This document shows positions 42,944-42,954 of a stretch of DNA of 42,954 bases, one piece after another. Position numbers and translations under genes: made by a program. A model generated the notes under the pieces. That model had not been told where the DNA came from, did not search any database, and was given only the letters and a program-made list of their open reading frames with translations. The stretch's first letter is position 1. Each line of letters starts with the position of its first letter. Source of the DNA: Deltaproteobacteria bacterium (GTDB lineage Bacteria > Myxococcota_A > Polyangia > JAAYKL01); contig JAFGQN010000012.1 in the NCBI GenBank assembly GCA_016935665.1, positions 1-42,954 of the forward strand, given 5' to 3'.

Positions 42944-42954
42944 ATGAAAGAATA
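42944..42954 (+). CDS. Start of next gene, cut by the window edge
   Basis: GGAGG at 42932-42936, seven bases before an ATG at 42944, suggests a real gene start. Only three codons (Met-Lys-Glu) are visible, so nothing can be said of its product. Confidence 0.5.

Overview
The window looks like chromosomal DNA from a Gram-negative, diderm bacterium. The closest guess is a myxobacterial or former deltaproteobacterial lineage (Myxococcota or Bradymonadota type). The reasons are Cys-rich lipoproteins with long Thr/Asp linkers, a trypsin-like lipoprotein protease, a TonB receptor with an N-terminal carboxypeptidase-like domain, many stand-alone signalling proteins, and Kdo and dTDP-rhamnose synthesis. 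The lineage is an inference from gene style only. No rRNA, tRNA, integrase or transposase was recognised.

Layout. Positions 1-600 hold two opposed arrays of a palindromic GC-rich repeat and no convincing gene. Positions 667-10901 (minus strand) encode cell-surface functions: two Cys-rich lipoproteins, a TonB / TonB-dependent receptor / lipoprotein operon, an S1-family protease lipoprotein, an HDOD protein and a YchJ-like SEC-C protein. Positions 11109-17445 hold an unknown protein, a MerR-TPR fusion and an aspartate kinase in one overlapping operon, followed by signalling genes (a DHp-REC protein, a PilZ-like protein on the minus strand, a single-domain REC protein) and a DUF2062 membrane protein.

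Positions 17479-27448 are a compact minus-strand polysaccharide operon set: rmlB-rmlA-rmlC-rmlD, then kdsA-kdsC-kdsB-kpsC-kpsS-galE. It makes dTDP-L-rhamnose and CMP-Kdo and builds the poly-Kdo lipid linker of an ABC-transporter-dependent capsule. The exporter genes (kpsMTED) are not in the window. Divergently, 27794-31663 encodes a tandem GT2 glycosyltransferase, a GT-B-like transferase and a small unknown protein. Positions 31684-33140 hold GDP-fucose synthase and the 3' remnant of gmd.

The gmd remnant breaks off at about 33140, and from there to the window end the DNA is visibly AT-richer. This right-hand part (33150-42954) looks like a recombined or acquired polysaccharide cassette: a sulfotransferase-like P-loop/coiled-coil protein, a TPR-GT2-GT4 giant transferase, a GT2-GT4 transferase, a DUF1796-like putative papain-fold protein, a WcbI-like protein and a TPR-like small protein. 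Together the right two thirds of the window read as a capsule or O-polysaccharide locus with a replaced variable segment.
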